This document shows, one piece after another, positions 23,101-34,944 of a DNA stretch of 64,000 nucleotides. The notes under the pieces were generated by a model. The model ran no database searches. It was not told where the DNA came from and saw only the letters and a list, made by a program, of their open reading frames with translations. The position numbers and the translations under genes are program-made. Source of the DNA: Proales similis. Taxonomy: Eukaryota; Rotifera; Eurotatoria; Ploima; Proalidae. The DNA is taken from the NCBI GenBank assembly GCA_019059635.1, contig JAGVRJ010000002.1:2914001-2978000 (forward strand), in the 5' to 3' direction. Within the stretch, counting starts at the first letter, position 1. The number at the start of each line of letters is the position of its first letter.

Positions 23101-26051
23101 GATGAAGTGCTCGACTTGCCGTTCCATTCGTTTGACTTGATTGGTCGCTGCTTGAACATTTGACTGAGCGCCACCGTTTCTTGCTGAGCGATGCCCACAC
23201 ATCTGATCTTGTCAAGCTCTTCCAGTTGAACCGCCGAATGGCTGAGTGTGTCGAGGTAGTTCAGACCGGCGTTGAACATGCGCTCAAGCGAAGAGGGCGA
23301 ATATCTTGGTTGGCTTTCGATCGAGACCGGGCGAGCATGGCCATCGACGCCCAAGCCAGGCCGGCGACTCGAACTCGAAGATGAATAGGAAGAGGACGAC
23401 GAGGAAGATTGGCTCCTTAGGGTGGACGATGAGCTCGAGCCGCTCGCTACCTTTCCTTGGAATGTGAGCGAACTCGAGGAGGCCGACGAGGAAGAAGAGC
23501 TGGATGACGAGGCGTTGGTCTCTTCGACCATGTCGGCGCTGCTCTCCGTTCCGCTATGATGCTGCGACTCAGTACGGCGTCCTTCGCTCGTCGCTCGGGC
23601 CACACTCTCTTTACTTTTGGTCATGTATTTGGAAATACTGGTCGAAGTTTCAGACGACGACGAGGAAGAGCGGGCCGTGGTAAGTCGACTTGCAGTTCGC
23701 TGTGAACTGGCGATCGCTGCACTTGCCGCCCTTTTCACTGCGTCGGCATTCTTGCGCCTGAATGAGTTGAAAAAGTTGAACTCGTCGGGCTCGGCGCGCG
23801 GTTCAAATACAGACTGACGCTCTAGGCTGCGTGTCTCCTTCTTGCTCGGCGTCGGCCTGTTGATTGATCGAGCAGACGGCTGTGGGAACCAGCCACGTCG
23901 CTTGAGATGTGATCGGTAGGCCAACTGAATACGAGTGGCGGCCGACTCTCGCGACATAGAACTGTCTATCTCGAGCTGGTTAAGAGCTCCGGCCCCGGGC
24001 AAATCTGCACTCTCAAGCGGAGACTCGCTCAGCTCAAGAACCGACTCCATGGTCGGTTGTATCTGAGCCAGACGATGCTTGAACTCTTTTTCCAGTGCGA
24101 TTAATCGCTGCCTTTCGTTTTCAAGCGAGTCGCTCGCTTCGTCACCCTCCTCTGCTCGTAGGGTAGACTCGGCCGCAGGAAAGTAGCCGGGCGGCAGCTG
24201 GCGAGCGCCTCGACTAGGAATGGCGAACGACTCTTCGTCAAAGTTGTAGCCGAACAGCTTCATAGTTGTCTGCGGCAGTTTGTTCTGAAGGTCGAGCGCA
24301 ATCGAACAGATCTTTTTCAAGCGATCATGCTTCGAGTTGTTGTTTCCGGTCGACTCGTCGGCATCGCGCCAAGCTAGAGCACTGGTGCCTTCGTCGCTCT
24401 CGTTCACTCTGGACTTGGCCTGTAAATGTTGCCTTCGTTTGCCTTCTACCACCCGGTCGTTGTCAGTGAGCAAGTGGCTTATTTTGTCGTGCAGAATCTT
24501 CGACATGTCTTCGTTGGCCGGTCCCGATTCAGACAGTGCGCTCGGATCGGCTGTCACCGAATGAGCGTGCACCCGCTGCCGCTTGCTGAGCTCTTCCAGG
24601 CGCCGCTTTCTGTCCTCGCTCTCTCGCTTGAGCTTTTCGCGTTCGCTTTTGTTCTCTTGAATTCGCTGCAGCTTTTTGCACTTTATGTACTTTTGAACAT
24701 CGCCCGGATCGTACGGTTTAGCCTTGGGCCGATTGCAAGAAGCAGGCGGGATACTCGCTTCCGGCAGACCGGGCGAGACCAAGTAGGAGTCGACACGTGA
24801 TTTGGTCTTTCGGCTGATGGCGATTTTGGAAGCTTGCGGTGATTGAGATTCGTCTAGCCGAGTTTTCGTCTTGAGCACGCTCGGCTTTGTGCCCACATTT
24901 GACAGAGTCCGTTTCACTTCGGGCTCTGATTTAAGTATGTGCTTGTGAACTAGGGCCTCGGCCGTTCGCCAAGAGCTCGTGGTAATGAAGCTTGGCTTTG
25001 AGAAATTTCGCCGCTTTTCTTCTTCTTCGCCGCTTAGACGCTTCGGCTCGCTTTCACTTTTGGGAGCGGCCACTTTGCGATTGAATATTTTGGCCAGCTC
25101 GAAATTGTTGAGCAGATCGCCGGTGGCGGCGGTCTTGCGCTTGCGAATCGTCACCGACCGTTTGTTGTCGTCGAGTTCTTCGCCATCGACTGTACGGCTC
25201 AACATTGTGTCTGTGCGACGGTTCACTCGTAGCTCGTCAATCCGGCTCTTGTCTTGTTTAAATTAAATGGCGTAAGAATAAGACAGAAAAAGAGTAAACA
25301 AAGTTTATGCCCGATTGGCTTCGTTCGGACCAATCGGTCATGGCCGCATTGGCTAATCGTCTTACATGATGATGCATCGTCACTTCGATGCGCCACCTTC
25401 CGGCCCGGCTTCTCTGCTTATGTTATTAACGCGATAATTAGTCATCTGGCTGAGAGCGTGCTGCGAGAGGGAAAGCTCATACCAGTGGCAGTGGGCACAA
25501 TCACGTCCACTGTGTTTAGCTTCTTACTTGGCTTGGCATCGTGCTCGCGTGTTGTGACTACATCGTTCAGATAGCGAACGTGAAGCTCTTGCTCGTGTCC
25601 GGTAAGCCAATGCTCAACGTGTCTATCCTCTGGCCGAGCTCTGATTGTCGGATTAAACAGACTCGTGTCGCCCGCTTCTATTGTGCTGATGGTCGCGTCG
25701 GCGAATCGCCTCGACGACGCCATTCGTTCCGTGTGATCAAATCTGTTTGAATCCCAAGTTGACAGCTTGCGCTCCATTTCTCTCAGCTACCACGCGCATG
25801 TGTCTTTTTAGAGAGCAGCGTGCACAAACATGGCAATAGCATTCAACTACCTCGTTTCGCACATGATCGAGAGGAAGCCAATCGGGACCACCACCACCGC
25901 CGCTGCTGCTGCTGCTGCCGATTTGATTATCTAAAGGATGCGAGACTTGACAAAGATCGGCATTTGAGGAGGAAAACGTCCATGTGAAGTTACCTGTAGC
26001 AGATTTAGTCTTGCGGCTTACAGTACGCTTAGTGTCCGCCGGATTCGGCAT
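20145..26051 (-). CDS. CEP350: CEP350-like centrosomal protein, apparently without a CAP-Gly domain
   Basis: Five exons (26051-25994, 25930-25851, 25786-25483, 25252-22782, 22712-20145) give about 1826 residues; the human protein has about 3100. Collinear landmarks are an N-terminal helix LDHVRNELREMERKLSTWD, FITTSSWRTAEALV, the YDPGDVQKYI...ERE coiled coil, an IQ-like AATRIQLAYRSHLKR near residue 550, and LLKLKEKALIDKTNAELAWLD followed by a long coiled coil. The C-terminal domain is also present (LMQDLYRENY, then a final helix NIFDMLLDDTIESFRRIL). Long Ser-rich and acidic low-complexity stretches separate these. In vertebrates CEP350 sits at centrosomes with FOP/CEP19 and anchors microtubules. 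I cannot find the CAP-Gly signature expected before the C-terminal domain. The intron between exons 3 and 4 is about 230 nt, long for this window. Confidence 0.87.
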
Positions 26052-26845
26052 TTATTCATTCATTCAGTTCTTATGAATGGACAAGCAGTCGCCAGTCAGC
26101 GGTGAAAAACTATTTCGCTCGACCTGAAATGAAGAAAAGAGCCTGGCAACGGCGGTCAAAGCGCGCGCGACGGGTTCTAATCAACAGTTGCTGTATTTCT
26201 AGCGGCTATCCTCTTTCTCTCTTTGCTCCCTCTCTCACACAGTTCGTCTGACTGTGACTCACGCTCGTTACTAGGCACGAGCATTAACCAATGCGAATCA
26301 ATACAACTAACTTTACAGTACTTTTCGATTTTTTTTTGTTGTTGCAACCGAGCTAAGCCTAATCGTTTCTGGGCTCGTTACTTTTCAAATTCTTTCGATT
26401 GGTAGATTTGGCCTTAAAATTGTTTACTTGCCCCCCATACAAAATCAGGTTGCTTCTTCCAGGTCAGTCGAATTTCAGTTAAAAAAAAACCAAATGGTTC
26501 GAATAGATCGGCGCCATTCTACTTTTTTTTCTCAGCGTTGTAAGCGTGTTGGCAAATTCAAAGAAACTAATTGTCTTCCGCTAAATGGATCATAGTCCGG
26601 TTGTCTTCATCAATCTCGCGGCCTCAGAATTGGGGCGAGCATATTTGAATTTCAGAGTTCTATAGCTGGAGAGAACCAAGCTCGCAAATCGATCGGGCAT
26701 GTTTTAGGAAGCAGAGTTTAGGAGCAAACGTAACGTTAGTTGCGCTGCGTGGCTCGGATGAACGGATGGGGAAGGGAGCGAAAAAGGAGAATTCGGCCGC
26801 AATATCGGAATGAGAATTTGATCGACTGGGAAGCGCACAAGAGCG
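26052..26845. promoter_or_regulatory. Divergent region between CEP350 and the BOD1-like gene
   Basis: About 0.8 kb between two outward-facing start codons. It is expected to carry both promoters. It contains a CT-rich stretch near 26210-26240 and homopolymer T and A runs, but no core promoter motif that I would defend. Confidence 0.4.
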
Positions 26846-27961
26846 ATGGAATCTCAGCTGGTGCTGGATGCAGTTCGAGAGTTCAAAGCCACTGGGGACT
26901 TCGACTCATTCCGAAAAAGCATATTCAACGAAGTCACGTCCAAGGTTCGTTTCCACTTTTCTTGCTTGTACATTCAATAAACGTAAAACCAATTGTCCAG
27001 GCTTCGTTTCAGGCGTTGTCCGGCAAAATTGAAAATTTTGTTCATTCATATTTACGCGAGCAGAGATGCAATTACTCAACCCGAAAGAGCGATCTACGCG
27101 ACGGTTTGAGGCGTCGACTAAACGAGTAACTTGAAAGAAAAATTAGATTGCGCACCTTCGACTAGATTATTGCCGTTAAGGAGCTTTCTGCTGACTCGTG
27201 GCATAGACGATTTGATCAACCAAATAATTGAAGCCAAAGTTGAAACCGATTTTCGACCGATCGTTCAACAAATTGTTCAACGAATAGCAGGTAATCAAAA
27301 ATAAGCAAAAAATGCGGACTTGGCTTGAAAAAAAAACGAAACGGCAAGAAACGAAAAGCTCACAGTCAAAAAGCAAAAGAGACGAAGAAGTAAAGGAGAC
27401 GACCACTTTGGAGAGCAGTTCGAAGCCACCAAAACTCGCCAAGCCGAGTGTTTCGGTCGAAGATTTTATTTGCACAGAAAAGTCCATGTCGCCGAAAACA
27501 GCCATCTCATCGAACAGAGCTCGACTCGTCTCAGCATCGGAGACCGAGCCCAAACAAAGCCAATCGCCACGTGCAGACAAATCAAGCACATCGGCGTTGC
27601 AGGCCAAAACCGGGGACAGACACCAGGACAATCGAATCGACCAGAGCAAAGCGCAGAACAAGTCGGCTCCACCAGACGAAGCAAAGAAGACAAGCAGCTC
27701 GGCCAGAAGCAAATGTAGCTTCGACTTTTACAAGAATCTGGGCTCGCTGAGCGATATGGCGCTCTTTAAAAGTGCGAGCTCAAAATACAAGTAAGAACTT
27801 GAGAAGAGACCAATCTGGACGATTAGCTCTGACCAGTTTATCTCAAATCAAGTTTCGATTGGAAATTGGAGGACGGGCACGACGCAGAGCAAGTGTCGGA
27901 TGAGAGCTTGCTGGATTCAATATCCATAAGCAGTGTTAATACGAGCGAACTAAGCGATTAG
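26846..27961 (+). CDS. BOD1: BOD1/BOD1L-type protein with an Shg1 domain
   Basis: Five exons (26846-26944, 27001-27125, 27181-27290, 27349-27790, 27853-27961) encode about 294 residues. The Shg1/BOD1 domain covers roughly residues 1-111: EFKATGDFDSFRKSIFNEV, then ALSGKIENFVHSYL, LRDGLRRRL, and GIDDLINQIIEAKVETDFRP. These align with BOD1 positions from FDSFRRDCLADV to IFRPQIER. A Ser/Lys-rich linker follows, then conserved C-terminal bits (FDFYKNLGSLSD, FDWKLEDG, and DSISISSVNTSELSD at the very end) resembling the BOD1L C-terminus. Family members regulate PP2A-B56 at kinetochores or act in COMPASS/Set1 complexes and fork protection. AATAAA near 28116 follows the stop by about 155 bp. Exon 4 starts at 27349 because this acceptor alone keeps phase. 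Confidence 0.82.
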
Positions 27962-28950
27962 CGCCAGGGCAGAGTTTAAAATTTCGCGCCCAGCTAAAGC
28001 TATCACAACACAGAGCCTCCCTTCGCCTTTTGGCTTGTCGCTTGTAAATAAGATTAGAAGCACAACAACTCCTCTAGAGCGTATCTAGCTTCGTTGTTCT
28101 TACTTTTGAATGTTAAATAAAGTCAATATATGTATGAGACGTCGGACTTTTTTTTTCTATCTAGACTCGAGGCGCGACAATAAAGTGATGAACAATGATG
28201 GCACACGACCAAAGACGGTTTGATGTATCGTCAAGACTCGTCTAAATCGTTGTGGAAAGCACGTGCGATAAGCTTAATCGGCTCTAATCGTGTTTGCTCT
28301 ACTCGACTTGGATACAATATGAAAATTCAATTCGTGCTCTCGTTCGCTTAAAGTATTAAATGCTCCAAATTAAAAATCGAAACGGCTCATTTGCCAGCCT
28401 ATAATTTTATTCGTCTCTTCTTCTCTCCCCTCCTTCTCTCGTCTCTTTATATATTTTTCTTCTCTTTGTTTCATCGTCTAAAATCGCCAGTTATTCTCTT
28501 CTCTTTCTCTCTCTCTCTCTTTTTTTTGCTTCATTTGCTCTTAATATTCAAGAGGAGAAAAAATTAATAACTCGAGGAAAGGTGCCAAGCAAATATTCAA
28601 AACGTGCAATGTTTGAGCCGATTCAATCGAATTTCGAATCGTGTTCCATCACACACACACACACACACACAGCTATCTATTTCTTTGTGTTTGCTTGCCC
28701 TATAATCAATGCGCTTTTCGAGACCGTATTCAATTTGGCCACATTCGCTCTTTTCTCAATTAGATTTAAACTTGAGGGCACATGCTCTCCTCCGAAGCTG
28801 GCCGCTCTCCACTGCTTATTTGCCCATCGCCAATTTGTATTCATTTTTTTATAGCGACAGTTGCGTTTATTTAGATTTTTGTTCGATCGAGTTCTTTTAA
28901 AATTGCTGCTTAGAACATCTTTTTCAAGTGAACTGCGCGCACTCGTCAAC
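27962..28950. other. Intergenic region upstream of the EGF-Hog gene
   Basis: About 0.99 kb. The first 160 bp is the BOD1-like 3' UTR with its poly(A) signal. The rest holds pyrimidine-rich stretches near 28420-28530 and a CA-dinucleotide microsatellite at about 28650-28672. It should include the promoter and 5' UTR of the gene that starts at 28951. Confidence 0.5.
28650..28672. repeat. CA-dinucleotide microsatellite
   Basis: About eleven tandem CA units in the spacer ahead of the EGF-Hog gene. Seen directly in the sequence. Confidence 0.85.
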
Positions 28951-30728
28951 ATGCTTTCATTTAATCGGCTGACTGCGCTGGCATTTGCCTGTTTCTGTCA
29001 GCTCTTCCTCTATTCAGGTTTGACTCGGTCCAGTGCGTCTCGCATTCCAATCTCAAGAGGAGAATTTGCTTTTAGCTGCTCAAGAATGCTTGAACGGAGG
29101 AGTGCTGGTCTCTAGACCTGCTGCGTCAGTCAACCAAGTTTGCATTTGCCACAAAGACTATATCGGACCAAGATGTGAGCAACGAGTAAACTTTCTAACT
29201 CCGATCGAGCGTCAAAAATTCGGCTGTGAGCTCAGACCGTGTTATATCGGCTCTACGTGTGAGGACCGAGGTGACTCTTTTGTGTGCCATTGTTCAGCGG
29301 TAGGCTCGCAAGCATTCGCTGACTTGTCAACGTGCAGTAATGGTCGTTGTTTCTAGAACACGTTTGGCGAATACTGCGAACAGTCTTCATTGATCAACAA
29401 CAATCCGTGCATTAGCAAACCTTGCTACAACTACGGCACATGCATCCAGCAAGACCAGAATTCGTACACTTGTGCGTGCAACGGCTCGTACGGCGGCCTC
29501 GGCTGCAAGCAGAACCTGGTCGGCGCCTGCGCTTCCAATCCTTGTCTTCGTGACGGCATTTGCGTTCCTGTTGGCCTCACTGGTAATCAACTGCCTCCTT
29601 CATAATCTTGACGTTGATTGCAATTCTCTCTGGCGAGTCAGATTACAGGTGCCAATGTCCCGATTGGACAATCGGAAAGAACTGCGAAGTCGTTTTCAAT
29701 CCGTGTAGCCGAGTGAGCTGCATGAACAACGGAAATTGTTTGAAAAAGCGAACATTGGCCTACGAGTGCAATTGTACAGCCGATTTCACAGGACTGCTCT
29801 GCGACCAGCCTCGAGTTCAGTCGTGTCTGACCATCCCATGCGCTTACGGCAGCTGTCAGCTCAACTCAAGAGGACAGTACCAATGCTTTTGCGCCACGCA
29901 GGGCTATGAAGGAACATACTGCGAAGTTGAAAAATGCAATCCTCGCTGCGTGAACGGCTATTGCAATCGAGACGAGGCCGGCAATTACTATTGCGTTTGC
30001 GCATCTGGTTACACAGGCCCTAACTGCGGCAGCTTAGGTAATTTGCCATCTCACTTATGCCCAGACGAATGTAAATTTCATCTAATTGGCTTTGAAAAGT
30101 GTGCTTCTCGGCAGCCTCGACTGTAGAGACGGCCAATCGAGGCACAATCAGCATCGGCGAGCTCAGGAGAGGCGATTTGGTGCGAACCTACGACGAACAA
30201 AAAGGCGAATGGATTTACAGCCGCTTTGTGAATTTCATGCACAAGGACGATGAGGTGGTCGGCCGCTATCTGTCTATAAAGACCGAAGACCAGCGCCAAT
30301 TGCACATATCTGAGAAGCACTATATTGTTCGTGTCGAATCGCTGGACGGGAATAAGCTGCTGACGGAAAAAGTGTTTGCCAAAGAGCTCAAGCTGAACGA
30401 TTTGCTGATTGTCGACGACGAGAACAAGCCCGTGCAGAAGATAGTCGAAATTAAAGTGACTTATGAGCGAGGGGCCTACGCGCCGCTCACAGAGCAGGGC
30501 ACCATTTCGGTCAATTCGATATTGGCTTCTTGCTTTGCCAACACATTCACAAACGATTTGGGCTATTATGTCATGCAGCCGTACGTGATCTGGTCGCGGC
30601 TCTCTCACGCACTGTTCAAATCTTCCCAAGAGGAAGCTGATTACATAAACGGTATTCATTGGTACGCCGAGCTCTTCCGCCGCCTTCTTCCGTTCATACC
30701 GTTCTCAAGCCACATTGCTACATTCTAA
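28951..30728 (+). CDS. Secreted EGF-repeat protein fused to a Hedgehog-type Hog (Hint) autoprocessing domain
   Basis: Five exons (28951-29017, 29058-29299, 29357-29582, 29642-30037, 30100-30728) read as one frame of about 519 residues. Residues 1-22 form a signal peptide. Seven EGF-like modules follow, the first degenerate, each with the C.C...G.C pattern (for example NPCISKPCYNYGTC and CVCASGYTGPNC). The Hog domain starts at residue 312 with CFSAASTVET and runs to the end. It has G.LRRGDLVRT, an H384 in ISEKHYIV, YAPLTEQGTISVNSILASCFA with Cys455, and the sterol-recognition end with GIHWYAEL. In Hedgehog proteins this domain cuts itself off and attaches cholesterol. There is no Hedge signalling domain. 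The position normally Asp in FMD/FLD is His358, and the usual Thr of T..H is Ser381. The last intron joins EGF7 to the catalytic Cys, and reading through it gives a stop, so fusion requires this splice. AATAAA lies near 30864. Confidence 0.85.
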
Positions 30729-31306
30729 AGTAAGCTCATTGCATTCAGCCATTCAAATTTTTTTTTTTACAATCTCATTCACTCGCATCTGCCATTTGAT
30801 GTTTAAACCTTGTGGTTTGATGATGTTGTTGCTATATTACGATTAATCGTTGAGAACAATCAAAATAAAAAATTTCAGCTAGCAACAGTTTACCAGGCCT
30901 GTTCTAACTTGGACGTGTGCAGCAAAAGCCCGTCAGTCTTGGCCAAATTCGCGTTTATTTATTTCCTCACTGCACTTAAGAGTAAAATGAATGCGCAAGT
31001 AAATAGAACGCCTGCTTTAAATGAGTAGAACAAAACAAACGGTAAAGAGAAGAAGAACACTCTCAAACAAGAGTGAAAGAGAGAGAAAAGAGACGAAGAA
31101 AGTGAGATACGGGACAGAGAAAGAGGCCAAACTAAAATTTAAAAGACGACCGGAAAAAACGTATTTAAATAGAAATAATATTACAACAAGAGAACAGATT
31201 GAACAAGAGGCCAATGGTAAATCAAAACGGTTAGAAATTCGTGGCTCGATTGCTTTTCGATGGATCTCTGCTTGAACATATTTACAAACGAGTGAAGTCT
31301 CTTTCT
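30729..31306. other. Convergent spacer between EGF-Hog and EGR genes
   Basis: About 0.58 kb holding the two facing 3' UTRs. AATAAA near 30864 serves the EGF-Hog gene. A purine-rich run (31020-31160) is read as low-complexity Arg/Lys/Glu ORFs and is probably the EGR 3' UTR. No gene was seen. Confidence 0.5.
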
Positions 31307-33182
31307 CTATTGATTCTGCCCATTCGGCTGGCTCAGATCGCGGTATGGCGCAAAATTCTGCGGCAGAAGATTTTTAAACGATGGATGAATGCCCATTGGC
31401 CCGAAAGGCATCTCATAGGCCATGTTTGCTGGCACTTGGTTGACACTATCAATTCGTCTCATGTTGGCTAGTTGACTGGATATGTGATAGTTGTGATTGG
31501 CGATATCGACCGACATGGCATCGACCGCCGCCGGCTCGTTCATCTGGTTGAATGCGTACGGATGATTCATCAATAGCTGATTGCCCAGACTGCCGAGATT
31601 GGCACTAGGACGAAGGTTGTAGCCAAGATTTTTGTAAATGTCCAGATTGAGTCCGTTGTGTGTGTTGTGACCAATCTGCTTGGCGAACGGCGAGTTCAAG
31701 GCGCCAAACTGAAACTGACCGACCTGAAAGGCGGCCTCATGCCCGTTTTGTTCGCTCTGCTCCTCTTCTTCTTTCAGTTTTTCTACTGCTCGCTTCTTGT
31801 TCTGCTTTCGCACTTCGCCGCTAGATGTTCTTTTTAAAGATAATAGGCTCTTGGCTTCGTCGTTTGTGCTGTTGGCCGAACCATTTACTTGACTCGACGA
31901 CTTTTGGTTTTTTGACTTTGAATGGACCTTTGCGTGCCGCTTTCGCTCATCTGAACGAGCGAATCGCCGATGGCATATTTCGCAGGAAAAAGGCTTCTCA
32001 CCAGTGTGCGTTCGAATGTGCGTGGTCAAATGATCGGAGCGGGAGAATGCTCGCGAACAAACGTTACACTTGAACGGCTTGTCGCCGGTGTGAATTCTCA
32101 AGTGCCTGGTCAGCTCGTCAGAACGTGAGAAACGCCGCGGACATCCTGGCACAGTGCAAGCGTGCGGCCTCTCGTTCAGCGGTGTCTTGCTCGGTCGATT
32201 CACAAACTTGCGATTTTTCAAACCGGGCGTGGGTGCTTGCTCACTGTTCGACTGGTCATCGCCGTCAGCGCTCATATTCTGCATTGAGTCTATGGAATGT
32301 ACAAGGCCATCACTCGAAGCATCATTCTCAGCGGTCTGTAGCTCGGCTGCCTGAGCCATGGACTCATGCGCTTCAGTCTTGACTATTCCAATATCACTCT
32401 CATCGTATCCATATATGTTGGGACCCATCTGCTCGATCGACGACTGCACGTCAACTTGACTATAATCACTGCCTTTGAAGTCACTGCTTGAATTGAGACT
32501 CCCTTCGGCTTTTGTTGTCTCGAAGCTTTCATTTTCAAACTCTTTGCAAATTTCAATGTTAAACAAAGGCTTGTTTGCTTCTGTGTTGGAGACTTCAGCA
32601 GCAAAGCCAACTATCGGGCCGCAGTTGGCCTCTGCAGCCGCTTTTATTGAAGCGTTCTGGTCTGATGACTCGTCGATCAGAGACGACTGCTGGGCAGCTT
32701 GGGTTTCATCAGCCAAAATATTCTCGTTTTCTTGACCAGACTCCACTTGAGTTTGATACGCGACCAGATCGACCTTGATCACCGGAGTACTGGGCACAGC
32801 AATTGCTTTTCCTTTACTCTCTTAACGAATTGAACATTAGCGTAGAGGAGCGTGGAGGAGAAGAGTTCCAAAAGATTCGAGGCTCACCAGAGTGAGGAGA
32901 AGACGGCTCGTCCACATCCGAGTTGGGAGAAGGTGAAAGTGGAAAGAAAGTAGTGGCCACAGTCACTGTTCGTGGCGTGTTCAAATTGCCGTTCGGAGTG
33001 GTAGGCTCTTGCGAGGCGATGATCTTCAACTCATTCGGATCGAATTTGAAGCGACTACTCGCTAGCTTTGAGCGACTTGAGTTCTTATTTTCGTCGCTTG
33101 GCAGCTTGACTGCAGGCACAGCTCGGCTTTTGATAGCGGCTTGCTGAGAAGACTGTTGGGCTTGTTTGGCGTTTATTGACAT
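31307..33182 (-). CDS. EGR: EGR-family C2H2 zinc-finger transcription factor
   Basis: Two exons (33182-32888 and 32820-31307) encode about 602 residues. Three consecutive C2H2 fingers follow [16 protein letters not shown], itself a signature of EGR proteins. The recognition helices [24 protein letters not shown] and [12 protein letters not shown] are identical in key positions to EGR1-4, so a GC-rich EGR site (GCGKGGGCG) is predicted. The N-terminal half is acidic and Ser-rich, as expected for an activation domain; the C-terminal part is Asn/Pro-rich. In other animals EGRs are immediate-early genes driven by activity. I looked for an SRE-type CArG box in the 400 bp upstream and did not find a convincing one. 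The acceptor at 32821-32822 was chosen because it keeps phase 1. Confidence 0.9.
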
Positions 33183-34286
33183 TTAATCTTTTAGGCTGGG
33201 TCAAAAATTCATTTGCCGCTTATTCCCTCCGTTCTCGCTTGCTCGGCGATGAGCTTAATCTAGTTTTTTAAAAGAAGGGACGTTAAGGCCTCCCGAAGCT
33301 TAATTGAAGGTGAGTCGTTATTTGGCCCAACTAAATTAAACGAGCGAAAATGAAGAATTTGAAAAAGGAAAGACAGGCGTGAGGGGAAATAGAGAGAGAG
33401 AGAGAGGGAGAAAGTGAAAGAGAAAATGATGATTATGGGGTTGGACGAATCAATGAAGGCTTAGGTGGGCCCAAGACTGCTTGCCTGCCTGATAAGATTG
33501 ACGTGCTGGTACAGACAGCAGCTGCTTGCTTTATCTCAACCGAGAATAAAAATCGCTTGCATGCAAATGACTCTTTCATTAATGTTGGCAAAAATTATGA
33601 AAAATTATAAGAATTGACTCTCGATTAGATAATTTTTATTCAGATCTGCGCTCTGCCTGTTAAGCGCATAGAGAAGAAAACGAATGAACATCGAGTCGAC
33701 TTGAGGCGATGCTTTAAAATGCAGCCGAGGCGCAGAGAGTTTGGCAATGAGGGAGAGCGAGAGAGAAAAAGAGAAAATAAAGAAAGATGTTGAGAGTTGA
33801 GGAGGGTATTTATTTTTAGACATTTCTCTCAATAACTTTCAGTCAGTCAAGCATAATCGATGAGCGTGAAGCATAATTTTCGATTCAGATTGAGTAGAAG
33901 GCCGATGTAAAAGTGAAACATTTGCAATGTTTGCATCATAATCGCATTCTTATGCAATTGCGGCTAATTCAGCGCACTGCTCAAAAAATGCATAAGCAAG
34001 TGCAAACAGCCACTGTGTAAATCCTTAAGCCATCAGCGTTAATTCTTCTGATGAAAACGCTGGCGGCGTGCTTCATTTATTTCCTTCTAAAATAGAGTTT
34101 AGCCGAGCGAAGATCGCTATCAATTGCTCAAGAGCTGCTTTAATCTCGACGCTAGAGATCAAATGTTAAATTGGCAGTGAGCTCTTTCGAATATTGAATT
34201 GCTCTAAGGCTCTTGTTATACATGTAAATACCGAGCATCTCGATTGCGCGTAAAGCACACAAGAAAAGGAAAAAAGCCAGAGAGGA
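33183..34286. promoter_or_regulatory. Divergent 1.1 kb region between EGR and MRPL35
   Basis: Gene-free, with a GA-repeat near 33390-33420 and a second purine-rich stretch near 33750-33780. Its left part is the promoter/5' UTR side of EGR, its right end the promoter of the bL35m gene. The size is above average for this window, consistent with extra regulatory DNA for EGR, but no binding site is claimed. Confidence 0.45.
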
Positions 34287-34790
34287 ATGCTTTCAAATCT
34301 GGCCTCTCAGTTTACCAGGTAGAGTGCATCGAGCTTACCTCATGAAGAAAGAGCAAATGTAGAAAGAGATTAAAATTGTAGATTGCTGCCCACTTTACAG
34401 TGCAGCATCGAACAGGTCAGAACCAGGGTGACTTGCTCGATGAGGAAGGGATGCGAGAAATCAGTCAAGACCGCCATGCAACGCTATTTTCGACTAGAAG
34501 AAAAGGTCTGGATCAAATCTCAGCCGGGTAGGTGGACCAGAAATCTATGCTAAATGGATTAGACTGACAAGAAATGCGGATCAGGTTATCATTATAGACT
34601 GTACATGAAACCGCTCGAGAAGAGATTTCTGCTGCAGCAAGCGGTTTTGTGCGGCAAAAAGGAGTCGCGAATGCTTGAGCGAATGGCCGGAAAATATTAC
34701 AAGAAAATCGATTTGAACAAGTTTGTTGACGAGCCGTTCTCTCTCTACCAGCCTTACGTTCGCCGCACAGAGAAGCGAATATTTCCCTGA
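34287..34790 (+). CDS. MRPL35: Mitochondrial ribosomal protein bL35m
   Basis: Three exons (34287-34318, 34406-34527, 34585-34790) give about 119 residues. Exon 1 (MLSNLASQFT) begins a short basic mitochondrial presequence. The mature part has MRKGCEKSVKTAMQRYFRL followed by VWIKSQPGYHYRLYMK and MLERMAGKYYKK, collinear with human MRPL35 (RKGKRKTVKAVLKRF, GLWVR..AGYKKKLWKK, LLDKM...YWK). It is a structural protein of the large mitoribosomal subunit. The downstream ATG at 34440 would skip the presequence. The exon 1 splice (acceptor ending 34405) is the one that keeps the frame open, so the first exon is likely but less certain than the rest. AATAAA at 34802-34807 is 12 bp after the stop. Confidence 0.85.
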
Positions 34791-34944
34791 TACCTCGTGC
34801 AAATAAATCATTATTATCGATTTTATATTCATTTCATTTTGCCTCTTGGACATTTATTTTCAATTATTTTTTGCTTTTAAAATGCTACATTTTAATTTAG
34901 AATGTAAAAACATTCACGATCGAGAAACAGAGGTCCGTCTCGAT

